Shown one piece after another: positions 26,049 through 36,040 of a DNA stretch of 64,000 nt; the stretch's first letter is position 1, and every line of letters begins with the position of its first letter. The position numbers and the translations under genes were made by a program. Location of the stretch: the NCBI RefSeq assembly GCF_020740535.1, contig NZ_CP082362.1, forward strand, positions 1,984,001 to 2,048,000, written 5' to 3'. This DNA comes from Streptomyces profundus (GTDB lineage: Bacteria > Actinomycetota > Actinomycetes > Streptomycetales > Streptomycetaceae). Below the pieces are notes generated by a model. That model worked only from the letters and a program-made list of their open reading frames with translations, was not told where the DNA came from and searched no databases.

Positions 26049-26371
26049 TCAGCGGTCGGCTTCGCGGACCTCGGAAACGGCCTCGCGGTCCCCGGGGGCG
26101 GCCTGGGACGCGGCCCTGGCCTCGTCCCTGATGGTGTCGATCCGCTCCAGGACCTTGGCCCGCAGATCCGACGGCACGTCGTCCTGGCCGCAGCAGCGCT
26201 TGACCAGCTTCTTCACCGCCTGCTCCAGTCCGTACTTCTCCAGACACGGAGAGCACTCGTCGATGTGCTCCTGCATCTTCGCGCTGTCCCCGTCGGGCAT
26301 CTCGTGGTCGAGATACTCGTAGAGGTGGTCCAGGACCTCCGAGCAGTCGGGGGGGTTGGGCTGGTCACCGC

Positions 26372-26375
<4 letters not shown>
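26049..26375 (-). CDS. rsrA: Redox-sensing zinc anti-sigma factor RsrA
   Basis: The 108-residue ZAS-family anti-sigma factor has Cys11, His37, Cys41 and Cys44 (HIDECSPC), exactly the positions known from S. coelicolor RsrA, and an extra Cys61-Cys62 pair. In the known system the reduced, zinc-bound form holds SigR; disulfide stress oxidises the cysteines, releases zinc and frees SigR. The ATG overlaps the sigR stop by four bases, giving coupled synthesis. A terminator follows. Confidence 0.95.
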
Positions 26376-27181
<806 letters not shown>

Positions 27182-27243
27182 CTGGCGGTCTCCCTCTCTC
27201 GCGTCGCGAGTGTCGGGTCGGCGAAGGCACGGTCACCGCTCAC

Positions 27244-27269
27244 AACACCGGGCCCCGGCACGCTATTCC
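27244..27269 (-). promoter_or_regulatory. SigR-dependent autoregulatory promoter
   Basis: On the minus strand GGAAT (27269-27265) is followed by exactly 18 bases and GTTG (27246-27243). This is the SigR consensus GGAAT-N18-GTT. It drives sigR-rsrA and gives the positive feedback loop seen in S. coelicolor. Confidence 0.92.
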
Positions 27270-28416
27270 GCGACCGTCCGGCGAGGCGGCCGGCCCGCCG
27301 GGTAGGGGCCTTCGCCGCGCGCCACGGGCGATCGGGACCCACCCCTAAACCCCGAGGACGTCCCGGCGCCCGGACCCCCTACCGGAGCCGACGGCGTCGG
27401 ACCGGCGCGGCGCCCCCGGACCGTCGCACGGGCCGCGCGACGCGGCCGGCCGGCGCCGATCCATGGCGCTGCTTTACTCCCCCATTGCCTCGTTCATCAC
27501 GTAGGGTTCGAACCGCATTTGCCCATTTTTTACCCTAAGACAAGAGAAAGACAATGTTGCCCGCTGTTATCCGACTTGACCGAACGCAACCATGCGGACA
27601 GGTTTGTTCAACGCTGAACCGTCAACCCCTAATCATTGATCGCCGCCGCGTCATAGGCGCCCTACACAGAGGTGCCGTCCACCCTCCCGTTCGGCAGTCG
27701 CAATATGCTCGAAAGCGATCCGCACCCCCTCCCCCTGTAAGCTGTCTGCCGTTGAACAGCAGTCCCACGACTGCCCCGGTGTGCGACCCTGCCACATCAG
27801 GGGTGTTCGTCGAAGTCCTCCCAACACACTCGCCGATCCGGTCGCACGCACCACACGACACCGTCGCAAAGAGCTCTCCCGCGCTCCACGTCCCACGGGT
27901 GGCTCGACGGACGTGAGGCGCGACCCGAGCAAGTGCCCCGGCGGATTTCGTCGAAGCCGCGAGGACTGACGGGCTACAGCGCGGAGGTGATCTCCATGAG
28001 TCTCGACCGAGCACGGGACGCCTTGACCATCCGGCGAACGGACGCGGTCAACTCGGACCATCGGTGCCCCTGAGGCCCCGATTACCCCGATTCACCCCGG
28101 TCACCCCGGTCTGCCCGTCGTGGAGCGGATCGGGAACCAGCGGGGCCGGATTACCAGTCTCCAAACAGAACATCGGACGGATTCCCGCTCTTTCCGTCCC
28201 GTTCACTCCAAATGACCTTTGTCTACATATGAGACAGCGTTGACACAGGACGGCAACTGACCATTGCCACCCACCGTCACCTGCCTCTCGCATTCCAAAT
28301 GAGGTGCCCCGGGGCGCGTCCGGCTGATCCACATCCGTGTCCACAGGGCAGGTCGTGTCGGTGAATGCAGCTGTCCATCGGCTCGGCGTCGTCGCGTGCA
28401 AGGGGGAAAAACGCGA
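27270..28416. other. Gene-poor 1.1-kb region before the LuxR-type regulator
   Basis: Composition falls from very GC-rich (27300-27450) to unusually AT-rich for this chromosome (27480-27640 and 28160-28300). Short frames here have poor codon bias and I do not call them, except for one tiny ORF with a strong Shine-Dalgarno sequence. Near 28073-28113 a CCCCGATTA / CCCCGGTCA motif repeats about four times. ATTCCAAATGA-like elements occur at about 28205 and 28294. The region probably holds the promoter and a long leader of the regulator gene. Confidence 0.5.
27996..28073 (+). CDS. Possible 25-residue ORF with near-perfect ribosome-binding site
   Basis: ATG 27996 is preceded by GGAGGTGATC (27983-27992), an almost complete match to the 16S rRNA anti-Shine-Dalgarno, three bases before the ATG. 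It encodes MSLDRARDALTIRRTDAVNS plus five residues, rich in Arg and Asp. It could be an upstream ORF of the LuxR-type regulator 340 bases downstream, or the start of a decayed gene. Its short length makes this tentative. Confidence 0.3.
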   Translation: MSLDRARDALTIRRTDAVNSDHRCP

Positions 28417-31245
28417 GTGGTTCTGATGCAAAGAGAAGCGCAGTTGACGCATCTGCGTTCCGTACTCGAAAACTGTACCGCTCAACAAGGTGGCCGGGTC
28501 TGCCTTGTCACCGGAGCTGTCGGCAGCGGCAAGACCACCCTGCTGGAGGCATTCGGCGACTACGCGACACGGCGCTCAAGCACCGTGGTGAGCGCCGTCG
28601 GGTCACGGGCGGAACGGGATCTTCCCTTTGGAGTGATGGGCCAGCTGATCTCCAGCGCCGGCCTGGACTTCGAATCGGCGTGGCAGATCATCGACGTGCT
28701 GCGGCAGGCCCTCGGGGCCAACCCGGACGGGCAGGGCGCGGCGAACGAGCACCGGCCGCCACGGGACGCCGACCGCGAGTTCACCTCGGCGGTCAACCGC
28801 TTCCTCGGCCCGCTGGAGGAGGCGGCACGGACCAGCCCGCTCGTGCTCACCGTCGATGACGTCCACCACGCGGACATCCCGTCGCTGAACTGTCTGCTGT
28901 ACGTCATCCGCCGGCTGCGGCCCTACCGGATCATGGTGGTGCTCACCGAGTCGGAGACGCCCCGCTCGCGCTACCCGCTGTTCTGGGCCGAGTTGATGAG
29001 TCAACCGCACCTGACCGGCCTCACCCTGCCGGCGCTGGACGCCACCGCCATCGGCCAGCTCGTCGGCTCCCGCCCCACCACCGACCTCTTCCGCAAGGTC
29101 ACCAAGGAGACGCTGGCCGCCACCGGCGGCAACCCGCTGCTGGTGCGGGGCCTGCTCGACGACGAACGGCTCTGGCGCCGGGACGGCTCGGACGTCAACC
29201 CGACCACCGGCACCTTCGCCCAGGCCATCCTGCGCTGCTTCTACCGGCACGAGCCCGAGGTGCGCGCCACCGCGCGGGCGATGGCCGTGCTGGCCAGGCC
29301 CACGTCCCTCCAGATACTCGCCCGGCTCCTCGACCACACGCCGGAGTTCACGGACCAGGCCGTGCGGCTGCTGCGCGCCTCCGGGCTCGCCGAGGCCAAC
29401 GGGCTGCGGCATCCGCACATCACCGGGACCATCCTGACCGACCTCCCCGCCGACGAACGCCGGCGCCTGCACCGCAGGGCCGCCGAGATCCTGCACGAGC
29501 ACGGCACCGAGCCGGGGATCGTCGCCGAACACCTGGTCAGCTCGGACTGGGCGGAGCCGGCCTGGGCCGCCCAGGTGCTCCGCGAGGCGGCCGAGCAGGC
29601 CATGGCGCGCGGACGCCCCGACATCACCGGCGCCTGCCTCCGGCTGGTCCACCCCTGCGATGTCGGCACCCCCCGCTGGTCCGAGGAGAACGCGCTGCTG
29701 CTGCACTCCCGCTGGCAGATCAACCCGCTCTCCATCACCACCGACCTCAACCAGCTGGAGCAGACGGCCTGTTCGGGCGGCGAGCTGGGCCCGGCCGCGC
29801 TGTCGGCCGTGCCGTTCCTGCTGTGGCGCGGGCCGGCCGACTCGGCGCTGGAGATCGTGGCGCGGCTCGGCGCCCAGGGCGGGCACACCCCGGAGACCAA
29901 GGATCGGCTGGAGGCCGCCCGGCTGCTGATCTCGCTGTCCCGCCCCGACTACCTGCCCGAGGCGCGCTCCAGGGAACGCCTCGCCTCGCTCACCGAACCG
30001 GAGTCCGGCACCTCGGCCGGCGGCCAGCAACTGGCGGCCCTCACGCTGCTCGCCGACGCCCTGTCCCAGGACGCCGCCCCGTCCGATGTGGTCGCGTCCG
30101 CCGGGCGGTTGATGCAGCGCCACCTCGCCGAGGAGGGGCCGACCGAGCCCCTGGGGCTGACGCTGCTGGCGTCCCTGTACGCGGGCCGGCCCGATCTGGT
30201 GACCCGCTGGACCCGGGCGCTGTTCGAGCGCGCCACCGCGCACCACTCCCCCACCTGGAAGGCCAAGCTGCGCACCCTGCGCGCCGAGGCGGCGCTGCGG
30301 CTCGGTCAGCTCCAGGAGGCGGAGGAGCAGGGCCGCCTGGCCCTGGAGGAGCTGACCCCGCAGGCCGCTTGGGGTGTCTGCGCGGTCGGCCCGCTCTCCA
30401 CCCTGATCTCGCTGGCGACCGAGGCCCGCAGGATGGACGAGGCCAGCCACTGGCTGGCCAGGCCCGTCCCCGCCGAGGCGTTCCAGACCACGGTCGGGCT
30501 GCACTATCTCGCCGCCCGGGCCCGCTACCGCCTGGCCGCCGGCCGCCGGCACGCCGCGGCCAACGACCTGCGTCAGTGCGGCGAGACCATGCGCAGGTGG
30601 CAGATGGACACGGCGACCCTCGTCCCCTGGCGCCTGGAACTCGCCCGGGTGCAGATCGGTCTCGACGACCGGGAGGAGGCCGTCCGGCTGCTCACCTCGC
30701 AGCTCTCCCGAGAGACCGGCCTGGACGACCGCACCCGGGGTGCGACCATGCGGCTGCTGGCCACCCTGGAGCCGGCGGCGAGCGCGCGTTCGCTGCTGTC
30801 GGCGGCGGTGGAGATCCTGGAGTCCTGCGGGGACCAGGTCGAGTTGGCCCGCGCCCTGGCCAACATGGCCCAGATGAAGCGTGGTTCGGGTGACACCGAG
30901 GCCGCCCACCAGCTCTTCCAACGCGCCCACCGGGTGGCCAAGAACGCCGGCGCCTCCGTGCTCGCCCAGAACGTGCTGGCCGCTGTCGGCGCCCCGCCCC
31001 CGCCGCTCCGGACGACCAGGTCACGGGAGACCGAGCACCGCCTGAGCCAGGCGGAGCGACGGGTGGCCGCCCTCGCCGCCCAGGGCCACACCAACCGGCA
31101 GATCTCCAGCACGCTCTTCATCACGGTCAGCACGGTGGAGCAGCATCTGACCCGGATCTACCGCAAGCTCCAGGTGAAACACCGCACCGACCTGGCCAAC
31201 CGGCTGACCACGGCCGGAGCGGGCATGCCCCCACTCGACGCCTGA
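28417..31245 (+). CDS. Large ATP-binding LuxR-family (LAL-like) transcriptional regulator
   Basis: The product has about 942 residues. The N-terminal AAA/NACHT-like ATPase has Walker A GAVGSGKT at residues 33-40 and a likely Walker B LVLTVDDVHHAD near 150. A long helical middle region rich in Ala, Leu and Arg is TPR-like. The C-terminal LuxR helix-turn-helix is LSQAERRVAALAAQGHTNRQ ... TVEQHLTRIYRKLQVKHRTD. Such regulators often switch on secondary-metabolite clusters. GTG 28417 has AAGGGGGA upstream; GTG 28396 and ATG 28426 are alternatives. No biosynthetic cluster adjoins it, so its targets are unknown. Confidence 0.9.
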   Translation: MVLMQREAQLTHLRSVLENCTAQQGGRVCLVTGAVGSGKTTLLEAFGDYATRRSSTVVSAVGSRAERDLPFGVMGQLISSAGLDFESAWQIIDVLRQALGANPDGQGAANEHRPPRDADREFTSAVNRFLGPLEEAARTSPLVLTVDDVHHADIPSLNCLLYVIRRLRPYRIMVVLTESETPRSRYPLFWAELMSQPHLTGLTLPALDATAIGQLVGSRPTTDLFRKVTKETLAATGGNPLLVRGLLDDERLWRRDGSDVNPTTGTFAQAILRCFYRHEPEVRATARAMAVLARPTSLQILARLLDHTPEFTDQAVRLLRASGLAEANGLRHPHITGTILTDLPADERRRLHRRAAEILHEHGTEPGIVAEHLVSSDWAEPAWAAQVLREAAEQAMARGRPDITGACLRLVHPCDVGTPRWSEENALLLHSRWQINPLSITTDLNQLEQTACSGGELGPAALSAVPFLLWRGPADSALEIVARLGAQGGHTPETKDRLEAARLLISLSRPDYLPEARSRERLASLTEPESGTSAGGQQLAALTLLADALSQDAAPSDVVASAGRLMQRHLAEEGPTEPLGLTLLASLYAGRPDLVTRWTRALFERATAHHSPTWKAKLRTLRAEAALRLGQLQEAEEQGRLALEELTPQAAWGVCAVGPLSTLISLATEARRMDEASHWLARPVPAEAFQTTVGLHYLAARARYRLAAGRRHAAANDLRQCGETMRRWQMDTATLVPWRLELARVQIGLDDREEAVRLLTSQLSRETGLDDRTRGATMRLLATLEPAASARSLLSAAVEILESCGDQVELARALANMAQMKRGSGDTEAAHQLFQRAHRVAKNAGASVLAQNVLAAVGAPPPPLRTTRSRETEHRLSQAERRVAALAAQGHTNRQISSTLFITVSTVEQHLTRIYRKLQVKHRTDLANRLTTAGAGMPPLDA

Positions 31246-31246
31246 A

Positions 31247-31274
31247 CCCGGCGCGGCGTCCTTCGGGCGCCGGG
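31247..31274. terminator. Hairpin between convergent regulator and CGNR genes
   Basis: The outer stem CCCGGCGC / GCGCCGGG encloses a TCCTTCG loop region. It lies directly after the LuxR-type gene stop and before the CGNR gene stop on the other strand. Confidence 0.8.
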
Positions 31275-31287
31275 CCCGGCGGCCGGG

Positions 31288-31842
31288 TCAGCGCGACTCG
31301 GCGGAGTCGGCCGCTCTCCTGCGGGCCCGGTACGCCGCGGCCTTCACGCGGTTGCCGCAGGCGTCCATGCCGCACCAGGCGCGGCGTGCCCCACGGGAGC
31401 GGTCGAGATAGAGGCGGGTGCAGTCCGGACGTCCGCACTCCTTCAGCGACGCGTGGCGGTCGGCGAGTACGGTGATCCCGCCACGCGCCACCTGCGCCAG
31501 CACGGCGGGCGCGTCGCCCGACAGCCGCAGGCCCACGTCGCTCAGCCCGACCACCAGCGCCGGCCCGGCGGCGGCCTCGTTGACGATCTCCAGGCCGGCC
31601 GGCGAGAAGCGATGCCCCCGCAGGCGGTCGAGCGCCAGCCCGTAGAACGCCTCGCGGAGCCGCAGCGCCGCGGTGAAGCTCGCGGCGTCGACGCTCACCC
31701 CGTCGGGCAGCTCGTCGCACGCGCCGATCCACCGTTCGAGATCCCCCGGGGCGGCCAGTCGGTCGACGGCCGCGCCTCGGCGGGACTCGACGGTCCCGAC
31801 CAGATCCAGAGCCGGATCGCCACTCACGAACGCGAATTCCAC
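31288..31842 (-). CDS. CGNR zinc-finger (ABATE-domain) putative regulator
   Basis: The 184-residue protein starts MEFAFVSGDPALDLVGTVES, the usual beginning of the ABATE/DUF1470 family. The C-terminal CGNR finger is complete: ECGRPDCTRLYLDRSRGARR then WCGMDACGNRVKAAAYR, giving a C-x4-C ... C-x4-C zinc site and a basic helix. The family is thought to bind nucleic acid as a stress-related regulator; direct evidence is limited. GTG 31842 is chosen by family alignment; GTG 31887 would add 15 residues. Two perfect inverted repeats lie over and just beyond its start, so autoregulation is likely. Confidence 0.85.
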   Translation of the reverse strand: MEFAFVSGDPALDLVGTVESRRGAAVDRLAAPGDLERWIGACDELPDGVSVDAASFTAALRLREAFYGLALDRLRGHRFSPAGLEIVNEAAAGPALVVGLSDVGLRLSGDAPAVLAQVARGGITVLADRHASLKECGRPDCTRLYLDRSRGARRAWCGMDACGNRVKAAAYRARRRAADSAESR

Positions 31843-31904
31843 GTCACCATCTTGACAGGTGACGCAGCCCGGAACAAGACTCGTCACCCGTTGAACAGGT
31901 GACG
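31842..31904. promoter_or_regulatory. Two identical operator-like inverted repeats in a divergent promoter
   Basis: CGTCACC-N9-GGTGACG occurs at 31842-31864 and again at 31882-31904. Both have perfect 7-base arms, identical 9-base spacing and a period of 40 bases. The first spacer contains TTGACA (31853-31858), a good -35 for the HAD gene with AAGACT at 31876-31881 as a possible -10, so a bound protein would cover the promoter. Confidence 0.85.
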
Positions 31905-31925
31905 CGAACGCGAAGAGGAGACCGG

Positions 31926-32621
31926 ATGCCCGAGGTACCCGACATCGAGGTCATCGTCTTCGACGTCCTCGGCACGATGGTCGACGAACCGGGTGGGCTG
32001 CGAGCGGCCATCCACGAAGCGGCGCCCGGGTCCGACGCCGCCGCCGTCGACCGACTGCTCACCGTGTGGCGGGAGCATGTCCAGCACGAACAGCTACGCG
32101 TCGAGAGGCGCGATCGGGCCTACGCCGACTCCGAGGCCATCGACCGCGAGGCGGCCGAGAAGGTGGCCGAACACGCCGGGCTCACCGGCCGGACGGCCAT
32201 CGAGCGACTGGCCACCGCGAGCCAACGGCTCAGGCCCTGGCACGACGCCCCGGCCGGACTCACGCGCCTGGCGGCGCGGTTCCCCGTGCTGGCGCTCTCC
32301 CACGCCAGCCGCTCGACCCTGCTCCGGCTCAACGCGCACGCCGGACTGCGCTGGCACCAGACCCTCTCCGCCGAGGACGCCAGGGCCTACAAGCCCGCCC
32401 CCGAGGTCTACCGCCTCGCGATCGACGCCGCGGGCTGCCCGCCCGAGCGCGTCCTGATGGTCGCCGCCCACGCCTGGGACCTCCGCGGCGCCCAGGCCAC
32501 GGGCCTGCGCACCGCCTACGTCCACCGCCCCGGCGGAGACGCCCCCAGGGACTCCGACGCCTTCGACTGGCACACGACCACCCTGACCGACCTGGCCACC
32601 GCCCTGACCGCCGACAGCTGA
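31926..32621 (+). CDS. HAD-superfamily hydrolase, haloacid dehalogenase type II-like
   Basis: The 231-residue protein has the HAD motif I VFDVLGTMVDE (nucleophile Asp in FDVLGT), motif II LSHASRS, the lysine motif AYKPAPEVYRLA, and the motif III region MVAAHAWDLRGAQATGLRTAYV. This pattern is closest to L-2-haloacid dehalogenases, which hydrolyse 2-haloalkanoic acids, but many relatives act on phosphates, so the substrate is open. ATG 31926 follows GAGGAG. It diverges from the CGNR gene across the twin operators and may be its target. Confidence 0.88.
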   Translation: MPEVPDIEVIVFDVLGTMVDEPGGLRAAIHEAAPGSDAAAVDRLLTVWREHVQHEQLRVERRDRAYADSEAIDREAAEKVAEHAGLTGRTAIERLATASQRLRPWHDAPAGLTRLAARFPVLALSHASRSTLLRLNAHAGLRWHQTLSAEDARAYKPAPEVYRLAIDAAGCPPERVLMVAAHAWDLRGAQATGLRTAYVHRPGGDAPRDSDAFDWHTTTLTDLATALTADS

Positions 32622-32768
32622 CGGCAGACCCCGCGCATCAAAGAGGGGTCGTGCGCCCACGTGCGGCGGGCGCGGCGGATCTGGTCAGGATCGAAGAAGC
32701 GTCGATCCTCCCGAGGCACATAGCGTGACGGGCACCAGCGCGTCGACAGAGCCTCAGGAGCACCAGCC

Positions 32769-32936
32769 ATGAATGCCGTGCCGAAGCCCAGCGGGAAGGG
32801 CCGGAAGAACACGCCGTCCGAGGAGGCGAACCTCGACGACGACAGCGGCCTGTGGCCGACCTCCTACGCCGTGAGCACGTTGACCGAAGCGGGCGAGGAG
32901 ACGATCCGCGAACTGGTCGAGAAGGCCGTCAGCTGA
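32769..32936 (+). CDS. Small hypothetical protein (55 residues)
   Basis: ATG 32769 with AGGAG about eight bases upstream opens a 55-codon frame. It has good streptomycete codon bias and encodes a Lys/Gly-rich N-terminus (MNAVPKPSGKGRKNTPSEEA), an acidic stretch LDDDSGLW and a helical end TEAGEETIRELVEKAVS. It is soluble with no signal peptide. It lies 24 bases before the VOC gene and may be cotranscribed. Function unknown. Confidence 0.6.
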   Translation: MNAVPKPSGKGRKNTPSEEANLDDDSGLWPTSYAVSTLTEAGEETIRELVEKAVS

Positions 32937-32960
32937 CCCCCACCGCTCAAGGAGTCGACC

Positions 32961-33752
32961 ATGAACCTGTCCCTCGACACCGTCGCCCTCGCGGCCCCGG
33001 ACGTGCACAGGGCGCGCGCGTTCTACACCGCCGCGCTCTCCCTCGACGTCGCCGACCAGGAGGACCCAGCCGGTTCGGAGACGCGCGAAACCGCACCGTT
33101 CGCCCTGTCAGCGAACGATGCGCTCGCCGCGGAGGCGGGAGTGGGGTCCACCACATCGGGCTTCCGTGGCTACGTCCTGACCTGCGGCGTTGATCAGCCC
33201 ACTGAGGTCAGGACGCTGATGGACGCCGCCGCCCGCAGCGGAGCGGAGACCCTCAAGCCGGCGAAGAGGGCGCTGTTCGGCTCCTTCTCCGGATCGTTCC
33301 GGGCGCCGGACGGAGCCGTCTGGAAGCTGGCCGCCGGCACCAACAAGGACACCGGCCCCCCGGCAGCCGCACCGCGCCCCGTCGAGACCACCGCCATCCT
33401 TGGCGTCGCGGCGCCGAAGAAGTCCAAGGTCTTCTACGAGGCCCTGGGGATGACGGTCGACCGGGACTACGGCAACAAGTACATCGACTTCCGGCCCACG
33501 GCCGATGCCGCCCGGCTCTGCCTGATGGGCCGCGCCGTACTCGCGAAGGACGCCGGCACCAGCCACGACGGCAGCGGTTTCCCCGGGCTGGTCCTCACCC
33601 ACCGGGCCGCGTCCCGCGGCGACGTCGAGACGCTGCTGGAGGCCGCCGCCACGGCCGGCGGCCGGATCACCGCCGCGGCCGGGGAGACCGGCCACGGCTA
33701 CTCCGGGTGCTTCGCCGACCCGGACGGCTTCCTGTGGAGGGTGGCACACTGA
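32961..33752 (+). CDS. VOC-family protein with two glyoxalase-like modules
   Basis: The 263-residue protein is built from two vicinal-oxygen-chelate repeats, residues 1-125 (VALAAPDVHRARAFYTAALS ... FRAPDGAVWKLAAG) and 140-263 (ILGVAAPKKSKVFYEALGMT ... FADPDGFLWRVAH). The usual metal-binding His and Glu are not all obvious, especially in module 1, so it could be a binding protein for a small ligand rather than an enzyme. ATG 32961 has AAGGAG eight bases upstream. A tRNA gene on the other strand follows. Confidence 0.82.
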   Translation: MNLSLDTVALAAPDVHRARAFYTAALSLDVADQEDPAGSETRETAPFALSANDALAAEAGVGSTTSGFRGYVLTCGVDQPTEVRTLMDAAARSGAETLKPAKRALFGSFSGSFRAPDGAVWKLAAGTNKDTGPPAAAPRPVETTAILGVAAPKKSKVFYEALGMTVDRDYGNKYIDFRPTADAARLCLMGRAVLAKDAGTSHDGSGFPGLVLTHRAASRGDVETLLEAAATAGGRITAAAGETGHGYSGCFADPDGFLWRVAH

Positions 33753-33850
33753 GCCGCCGGGCCAGAGCGGCCCTTGTGGTGACCTGCGACCACGGACGTT
33801 CGAGGGGCGACACACCCGCATGTGCGGGTCGGTCGGTTGTCGAACGTCGG

Positions 33851-33922
33851 AGGCCGTGGCGGGAATCGAACCCGCGTAACTCGCTTTGCAGGCGAGTCCC
33901 TGAACCACTCGGGCACACGGCC
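33851..33922 (-). tRNA. tRNA-Cys (anticodon GCA)
   Basis: The minus strand folds as a complete tRNA: acceptor GGCCGTG / CACGGCC, anticodon arm CTCGC-CTGCAAA-GCGAG with anticodon GCA, T-arm CGGG-TTCGATT-CCCG. The discriminator base is U, the key identity base for cysteine. CCA is not fully encoded. The short flanks (33753-33850, 33923-34008) contain no gene. Confidence 0.96.
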
Positions 33923-34008
33923 GTTGGTGTTGCCGCTGTTGAGACTGCCCTGGTCAGGTGGGGTGGTCAAGGGGACCGGTCGGGATGGCACGGGATTGGC
34001 ACCGGGCG

Positions 34009-35067
34009 TCATACGCCGTTCATGAAAGGGGCGGGGGCGAGTTCGATCGGGACGCGGTGGCCGGTGCGTTGGGCCTCGACGCCGGCGGCGCAGATCGCGG
34101 CGACCGCGTAGCCGTCCCAGCTGTCGGCGCCCATCGTCTCGCCCCGGCGGGTCGCCGCCACCCAGGCGCGGAGCTCGCGGTCATAGGCGTCGGCGAACCT
34201 GACGAGGTAGTCCTGGGCTATCTCGCCGCCCCAGCGGCCCGCGGTGTTGGTCAGCAGGCCGTGGGCCTCGCCGATGCGGGCGGTGCCGCGTTCGCAGACC
34301 GCCTCGGTCCCCACCTGGTAGCCGAAGCCGCCGTTGGCCAGGATCTCCACGTCGACGACCACGCCGCCGTCCGTTTCGAGGATCACCAGCTGCGGGTCGG
34401 GGATCCCCGTCCGGCCCGGGAGGTGGGCGGTCGGCCGGAAGACCTGCACCGCGGTGATCTCCTGGCCGAGCAGCCAGCGCGCGGCGTCCACCTCGTGCGC
34501 CACCGAGTCGGTGATCAGCATCGCCTCGGTGAAGTACGGGTGCACCGCGAGATTGCGGTGGCGGCAGTGCAGCAGTCGGGGGGCGCCCAGTTCGCCGGCG
34601 TCCAACAGGGCCTTGAGCCGCTGGTGTTCGGCGTCGTAGCGGCGCATGAAGCCGACCGAGATCCTGCGGTGGCCCAGCCGCGCCTCGGCGTCCACCACCC
34701 GCAGCGCCGCCTCGGCGTCGGGGACCATGGGCTTCTCGCAGAGCACCGGCAGATCCCGTTCGAGCGCGGCCAGCAGCGCCGCCTCGTGCGCCGGTCCTGG
34801 GGACGCGATCAACACCGCGTCCACGCCCGGGGTTTCGAGGGCGGCGAGCGGGTCGGTGAGGGCGACACAGCCCTCGATGTCGGCGGTCAGCGACTTGGCG
34901 CGGGCCTCGTCCGGATCGGCGACGGCGGCGACGCGGGCGCCGCTGATGACGGTGTCCAGGCGGCGGATGTGGTCGGCGCCCATCTTCCCCGCGCCGAGCA
35001 CGGCGACGCCGAGCGGTGCGGCCGACGGCAAGGACGGCGGCAAGGACGACGACACGAGCGGTGGCAT
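34009..35067 (-). CDS. Gfo/Idh/MocA-family NAD(P)-dependent oxidoreductase
   Basis: The 352-residue protein has an N-terminal Rossmann fold ([19 protein letters not shown]), the conserved CEKPM motif ([10 protein letters not shown]) with the catalytic-site lysine, and a C-terminal alpha/beta domain with [15 protein letters not shown]. The pattern resembles inositol 2-dehydrogenase-type members that oxidise sugars or cyclitols. The start ATG 35067 follows an imperfectly repeated CTCTCTCGACCGG stretch. The gene is isolated, so no pathway is suggested. A second member of this superfamily lies at 47369. Confidence 0.85.
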   Translation of the reverse strand: MPPLVSSSLPPSLPSAAPLGVAVLGAGKMGADHIRRLDTVISGARVAAVADPDEARAKSLTADIEGCVALTDPLAALETPGVDAVLIASPGPAHEAALLAALERDLPVLCEKPMVPDAEAALRVVDAEARLGHRRISVGFMRRYDAEHQRLKALLDAGELGAPRLLHCRHRNLAVHPYFTEAMLITDSVAHEVDAARWLLGQEITAVQVFRPTAHLPGRTGIPDPQLVILETDGGVVVDVEILANGGFGYQVGTEAVCERGTARIGEAHGLLTNTAGRWGGEIAQDYLVRFADAYDRELRAWVAATRRGETMGADSWDGYAVAAICAAGVEAQRTGHRVPIELAPAPFMNGV

Positions 35068-35191
35068 AAGCGGCACTCCCCTGACTCTCTCGACCGGCAC
35101 TCTCTCTCGACCGGCCCTCTCCCGATCGCCGCAACGACCGCTCCAGCCTGCACCAGGCCCGTTGCCGGCATGGGCGCGGGGCCCCCGGGGC

Positions 35192-35782
35192 TCAGCCGTC
35201 GGCCGGGCAGGAGCGCGGCGGCCGGCCGGTGTGCTCAGGGGTGCGGGAGGTGCCACTGAGCAGGTGGGCGACGCCGGCGACCAGCAGCGAGACCGCGGTG
35301 CCGATCACCAGACCGCTCCAGGCCCCGTCGAACGCGGCGCCGCCCCAGTAGCCGAGGGCCACGCTGTAGGAGGCCCAGACGGCCTCGGCGATGCCGGCGC
35401 CCAGCAGGAACCGGCGGAGGGGGAAGCCGACCAGGGCGGCGGTGAGGCCGCCGATCAGCCGGCCGCTCGGCAGGAAGCGCATCCCGACCACGAAGGGCAC
35501 CCCGTGCCGGTTCATCCGCGCGGCCATCCAGTCCAGCGCTGACCTGCGGCGCCGGGTGCCGCGCAGCCAGCGGTGGGCGCGTGGCCCGGCGAGCCGGCCA
35601 AGACCGTAGACCGCCGCGTCGCCGGCGAGCGCGCTGCCGCCGACCACCGCGAGCACCAGCCAGAGGTTGAGGTCACCGGACTGCGCGAGCATGCCGGCGG
35701 AGGCGATCAGGGCGGCGTTGGGCACCAGGGGTGGCGCTGTGCTGAGGGCCAGCAGAACGTAGATCCAGAGCCCGCCGTCCAT
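35192..35782 (-). CDS. DedA-family (SNARE-associated/VTT) membrane protein
   Basis: The 196-residue protein has about five hydrophobic segments. Family marks are [13 protein letters not shown], the [20 protein letters not shown] segment with the conserved R and G/P, and the [20 protein letters not shown] helix. DedA proteins are membrane lipid or undecaprenyl-phosphate transport proteins. ATG 35782 is chosen by family start; codons upstream cross the CsoR-box region. A 35-residue Pro/Arg-rich tail ends the protein. Confidence 0.83.
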   Translation of the reverse strand: MDGGLWIYVLLALSTAPPLVPNAALIASAGMLAQSGDLNLWLVLAVVGGSALAGDAAVYGLGRLAGPRAHRWLRGTRRRRSALDWMAARMNRHGVPFVVGMRFLPSGRLIGGLTAALVGFPLRRFLLGAGIAEAVWASYSVALGYWGGAAFDGAWSGLVIGTAVSLLVAGVAHLLSGTSRTPEHTGRPPRSCPADG

Positions 35783-35945
35783 GCCCCACCCGTCTCCGAT
35801 CCACGTTGTGGCCGCCCTCGGGGAGGTCAACCTGTCAAATAAACCTGACACGTTGGGGAGGTGAAGCAAAGGCTGCCCGGGGGATCTTGGGGACGGTGCC
35901 GGGTGGCCCTTAGGGGAACGCGCCGACGCCCCCGACCTCGCGGTA

Positions 35946-35992
35946 TACCCCCGCAGGGTAGGACCCAATCCCACGCATACCCTGTGGGGGTA
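35946..35992. promoter_or_regulatory. Pair of CsoR-type copper operators
   Basis: TACCCCCGCAGGGTA (35946-35960) and TACCCTGTGGGGGTA (35978-35992) are inverted copies of each other differing at one base. Each is an interrupted TACCC...GGGTA palindrome of the type bound by copper-sensing CsoR upstream of copZ/copA genes in actinobacteria. They lie 50 bases before the copZ remnant. Confidence 0.7.
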
Positions 35993-36040
35993 CACGTTCG
36001 GGCCGTCGGTCCACCGCCGCACACGACCGGGGAGCGCGCC

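Noticed and set aside
27554..27916. 120-codon frame in the gap before the LuxR-type regulator
   Set aside because: Third codon positions are not G/C-rich as in all real genes here, there is no good ribosome-binding site, and the product resembles nothing known.
28396..31245. Pathway-specific activator of an adjacent biosynthetic gene cluster
   Set aside because: No polyketide, peptide, terpene or other biosynthetic core gene is present in the window, so the LuxR-type gene cannot be tied to a cluster.
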